Source: Halopelagius longus (GTDB lineage: Archaea > Halobacteriota > Halobacteria > Halobacteriales > Haloferacaceae). Taken from it: DNA of 64,000 bases. Each line of letters begins with the position of its first letter. Positions within the stretch are counted from its first letter, which is position 1. The notes beneath the pieces were generated by a model. The model was not told where the DNA came from. It searched no databases and saw only the letters and a program-made list of their open reading frames with translations. The DNA lies in the NCBI RefSeq assembly GCF_900100875.1, contig NZ_FNKQ01000003.1:798426-862425 (forward strand), given 5' to 3'. Shown piece by piece: positions 62,331 to 64,000 of this stretch. The position numbers were made by a program, and so were the translations under genes.

Positions 62331-62528
62331 TCAGAAGTCGTGCTCAACTTCGTCAGGGTCGGCTTTTTGGATGATTATCTTGCCGTCTCGGACGCGAACG
62401 AACACCTCGTCACCGATCTCCATGCCCGCGACGGCGAGTTCGTCCTCGTGAAGGTTCACGTGGACGTTGTGGTACTCACCGTTCTCGTCTTTCGCGCCAC
62501 TCGGGCTGAGCTTCTTTTTCCGAACCAT
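62331..62528 (-). CDS. Small AbrB-like protein (65 aa)
   Basis: The protein (MVRKKKLSPSGAKDENGEYH) has a swapped-hairpin-like pattern of strands (ELAVAGMEIGDEVFVRVRDG) resembling SpoVT/AbrB domains, with a basic N-terminus. A DNA-binding or antitoxin-like role is possible but there is no partner toxin gene. It is strongly conserved in appearance (regular beta structure, highly charged). It lies 71 bp upstream of pyrD on the same strand. Confidence 0.7.
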   Translation of the reverse strand: MVRKKKLSPSGAKDENGEYHNVHVNLHEDELAVAGMEIGDEVFVRVRDGKIIIQKADPDEVEHDF

Positions 62529-62705
62529 CGGGGGTGTCTAGTCGAAGGTTCGCCGTAGGATATACATAAGTGTTGTCTACGCGCTTTCAGGCCGGACGAC
62601 CGAACGGGAGACGGCGCGGGGAGGCGCCGACCTCGAACGAACTTCGACCAGCCCCCTCCCCCGGGGTGGGGTTATAACTACCCCGCCGCCGGACGCTTAT
62701 TTTGC

Positions 62706-62750
62706 CGATATATTTAAGCCGGACCATGTGTTCGGTTGCCATGGAGGAGT
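62706..62750 (+). promoter_or_regulatory. Promoter and leader of the MC1-type gene
   Basis: A strong BRE/TATA (GATATATTTAAG, 62707-62718) is followed about 30 bp later by the start of a short leader. A GGAGG Shine-Dalgarno (62743-62747) lies 9 bp before the ATG at 62757. A Shine-Dalgarno leader is the minority pattern in haloarchaea and suggests high expression. Confidence 0.7.
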
Positions 62751-62756
62751 AAAACC

Positions 62757-63071
62757 ATGGTACGCGAGGACGGTAAGCGGAATTTCGTGATGCGCGAGGA
62801 GGACGGTACAGAGTCGAGCGTGTTCTCCGGCAGCATGCCCCGCCAGGCCGCACTCAAGGCTGCGCGACGACTCGAACCACACGGCTCCGAGGAGGAGGCG
62901 AAGTCCAACGCGACGGAGATTCGCCTCCGCGAGAAGGGAACCGACAAAGTCCACATCTTCGACGCGTGGGCGTGGTCCGACGAAGCCCCGGACGACAAAC
63001 CCGGGTGGATGGAGGGCGACATCACGAAAGGTAACGTCTCCAAGCAGGGGATCAAGCACCTCGAAGAGTAG
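62757..63071 (+). CDS. Non-histone chromosomal protein MC1
   Basis: The 104-aa protein begins MVREDGKRNFVMREEDGTES and carries the MC1 pattern SVFSGSMPRQAALKAARRL and LREKGTDKVHIFDAWAWSDE. MC1 proteins bend and wrap DNA and are abundant in haloarchaea and methanosarcinas. The start at 62757 is supported by the Shine-Dalgarno sequence; the upstream ATG at 62741 reads only two codons before a stop and lies in another frame. It is the last gene before the rRNA operon. Confidence 0.92.
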   Translation: MVREDGKRNFVMREEDGTESSVFSGSMPRQAALKAARRLEPHGSEEEAKSNATEIRLREKGTDKVHIFDAWAWSDEAPDDKPGWMEGDITKGNVSKQGIKHLEE

Positions 63072-63351
63072 TCCCGACCGGGCGTTCTGACCGACTGATT
63101 TTCTTTGCGTACGTGAGCGTGTACGTTCCGGTAGTCGCGTCGCTCCGATACGGCTATCAGTCTGCCGCCGCCACCTCGACACGCGCGGCCAACACCCGGT
63201 CAGACCGTACGCGAGACGCGTGGGATGACCGACCGGCCTCCTACCGCGCGACATTTCGACGCCGCCAGCGGCGGCGCTCGCGTTCGTCGTGAATCCGGAC
63301 CACCACTTATGGACTGTCGAGATATGAAACCGCATGACGAGGAGCGTTCAG

Positions 63352-63383
63352 TTCGACGACCTTTTATGTACCCGGGGCATTCG
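63352..63383 (+). promoter_or_regulatory. rRNA operon promoter P1
   Basis: TTCGACGAC-CTTTTATG-TACCCGGGG-CATTCG has the layout of haloarchaeal rRNA promoters: the TTCGACG upstream element, a TATA-like box (63362-63368) and a downstream ACCC and ATTCG region, the usual start site. It is about 465 bp before 16S. Confidence 0.75.
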
Positions 63384-63401
63384 TAGAAATACGCAGAGGC
63401 G

Positions 63402-63419
63402 GCCCGGGACGCCCCGGGC
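63402..63419 (+). repeat. 7-bp hairpin between rRNA promoters
   Basis: GCCCGGG-ACGC-CCCGGGC is a perfect inverted repeat in the leader just after P1. Its role is unknown; it could be a leader hairpin of transcripts started at P1. Confidence 0.5.
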
Positions 63420-63495
63420 GGCCACTTTCCGAACGCCCACCACGACCGGCCCCGTCTCGGGTCGCGTGGGTGCTAACCGCACTCACGGCCGCACC

Positions 63496-63531
63496 CGAGA
63501 CGACGGCCTTAAGTGGTCCAAGGCATTTCGG
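63496..63531 (+). promoter_or_regulatory. rRNA operon promoter P2 (probable)
   Basis: CGAGACGACGG-CCTTAAG-TGGTCCAAGG followed by CATTTCG repeats the spacing of P1, with the TATA-like CTTAAG box. Tandem rRNA promoters are usual in haloarchaea. The element is 317-352 bp before 16S. Confidence 0.6.
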
Positions 63532-63614
63532 AATAATGCGAACGACACACCGCGATCGCGGGCGGTTCAACCCCGTCCGCAATCGGACTTCGCCACCTCC
63601 CGACTTCGGTCGGG

Positions 63615-63654
63615 AACCGAGGACGAACCGAGGCCCTTAAGGCCTTCACCGTCC
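63615..63654 (+). promoter_or_regulatory. rRNA operon promoter P3 (possible)
   Basis: CCGAGGACGAACCGAGG-CCCTTAAGG followed by CCTTCACCG has the same TTAAG box but a weaker upstream element than P1 or P2. It lies about 195-235 bp before 16S. Confidence 0.4.
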
Positions 63655-63825
63655 TACACTGAAGTCCGAAAGACATGAGGATTCCACCCCTGCGGTCCGC
63701 CGTACAGATGGAATCTGATGTTAGCCTTGGTAGTTCGGTGACACCCGATCGGTGTCGTCGAATGCCACAACGGACCAAGCAATACTGGTGATTCCGCTCT
63801 CTCTGAGAGCGAAATCCCGCCACCC

Positions 63826-63844
63826 CCTGGCCCTCTGGGCCAGG
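63826..63844 (+). other. Pre-16S leader hairpin
   Basis: CCTGGCCC-TCT-GGGCCAGG is a perfect 8-bp stem with a 3-base loop ending 3 bp before the mature 16S 5' end. A further stem-like element, GCTCTCTCTGAGAGC (63796-63810), lies upstream. Together they probably contribute to the processing stem of the 16S precursor, whose partner arm would be outside the window. Confidence 0.6.
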
Positions 63845-63847
63845 AAC

Positions 63848-64000
63848 ATTCCGGTTGATCCTGCCGGAGGTCATTGCTATCGGAGTCCGATTTAGCCATG
63901 CTAGTCGTGCGAGTTCAGACTCGCGGCAAATAGCTCAGTAACACGTGGTCAAGCTACCCTGCAGAGAAGGATATCCTCGGGAAACTGAGGCCAATACTTC
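63848..64000 (+). rRNA. 16S rRNA (5' partial)
   Basis: The gene starts ATTCCGGTTGATCCTGCCGG, the universal archaeal 16S 5' end, and continues with the haloarchaeal segments GATTTAGCCATGC, AGCTCAGTAACACGTGG and GGGAAACTGAGG. It runs off the window, so only 153 nt are seen. It is the first gene of the ribosomal RNA operon driven by the promoters at 63.35-63.65 kb. Confidence 0.98.

Noticed and set aside
63334..63899. Several frames across the rRNA promoter and 16S start.
   Set aside because: They lie in promoters, leader and rRNA; the rRNA identity is clear.
1..64000. Insertion sequences, prophage, integrase, att sites and tRNA genes.
   Set aside because: No transposase, integrase or phage gene and no convincing tRNA cloverleaf could be recognised by eye.

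Overview
The window is chromosomal DNA of a halophilic archaeon (class Halobacteria). The base composition is very GC-rich, the predicted proteins are strongly acidic, secretion signals are Tat lipoproteins, many starts appear leaderless with a TATA box about 25-30 nt upstream, and the last 153 bases are the 5' end of a haloarchaeal 16S rRNA gene. The 16S start and the gene families fit the Haloferacaceae best (something near Halogeometricum/Halopelagius/Haloferax). That placement is an inference from memory, not a search.

Layout. 0-5.6 kb: the end of a FAD amine/amino-acid oxidoreductase gene convergent with a complete TAXI-type TRAP uptake operon (binding protein, DUF1850 protein, giant fused permease). 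5.7-7.9 kb: an S9 peptidase. 8.0-13.3 kb: a thiamine salvage island, with thiD-thiN divergent from tenA, then an SSS-family and an NRAMP-like transporter; three of its promoters share the same 15-bp box. 13.5-22.6 kb: small zinc and membrane proteins, upp, a CxCC-motif COG0523 GTPase, a Get3/ArsA ATPase with a small partner gene, cstA, a cupin and a DUF5828-type protein followed by a 54-bp tandem repeat. 22.8-26.5 kb: a regulator-rich stretch (winged-helix, TrmB, HTH, Bat-like). 26.6-30.9 kb: threonine and serine biosynthesis (thrC, serA, serB). 31.2-33.0 kb: a two-gene membrane sensor and chemotaxis-type transducer. 33.6-39.9 kb: the 2-oxoacid dehydrogenase complex (E1 alpha, E1 beta, E2, E3) with lipA upstream on the same strand. 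40-46.5 kb: a Bat-like regulator, a Ski2-type helicase, a HAD hydrolase, a NucS-N/zinc-finger protein and accessory small genes. 46.7-50.5 kb: a dienelactone/BAAT-like hydrolase whose frame runs without a stop into endA, then trpS. 50.6-63.1 kb: an OCD/DAO divergent pair, pheS-pheT, valS, pyrD and the chromosomal protein MC1. 63.3-64 kb: tandem rRNA promoters and the 16S start.

No insertion sequence, prophage, CRISPR array or tRNA gene was recognised. The most interesting signals are the shared operator-like box linking tenA to two transporters, one of which (NRAMP fold) has lost the metal-binding motifs; the endA-hydrolase read-through ORF, in which a stop codon sits one base out of frame; a duplicated three-helix membrane module split between two sensor genes; and the 54-bp repeat whose first arm lies inside the end of a coding region.
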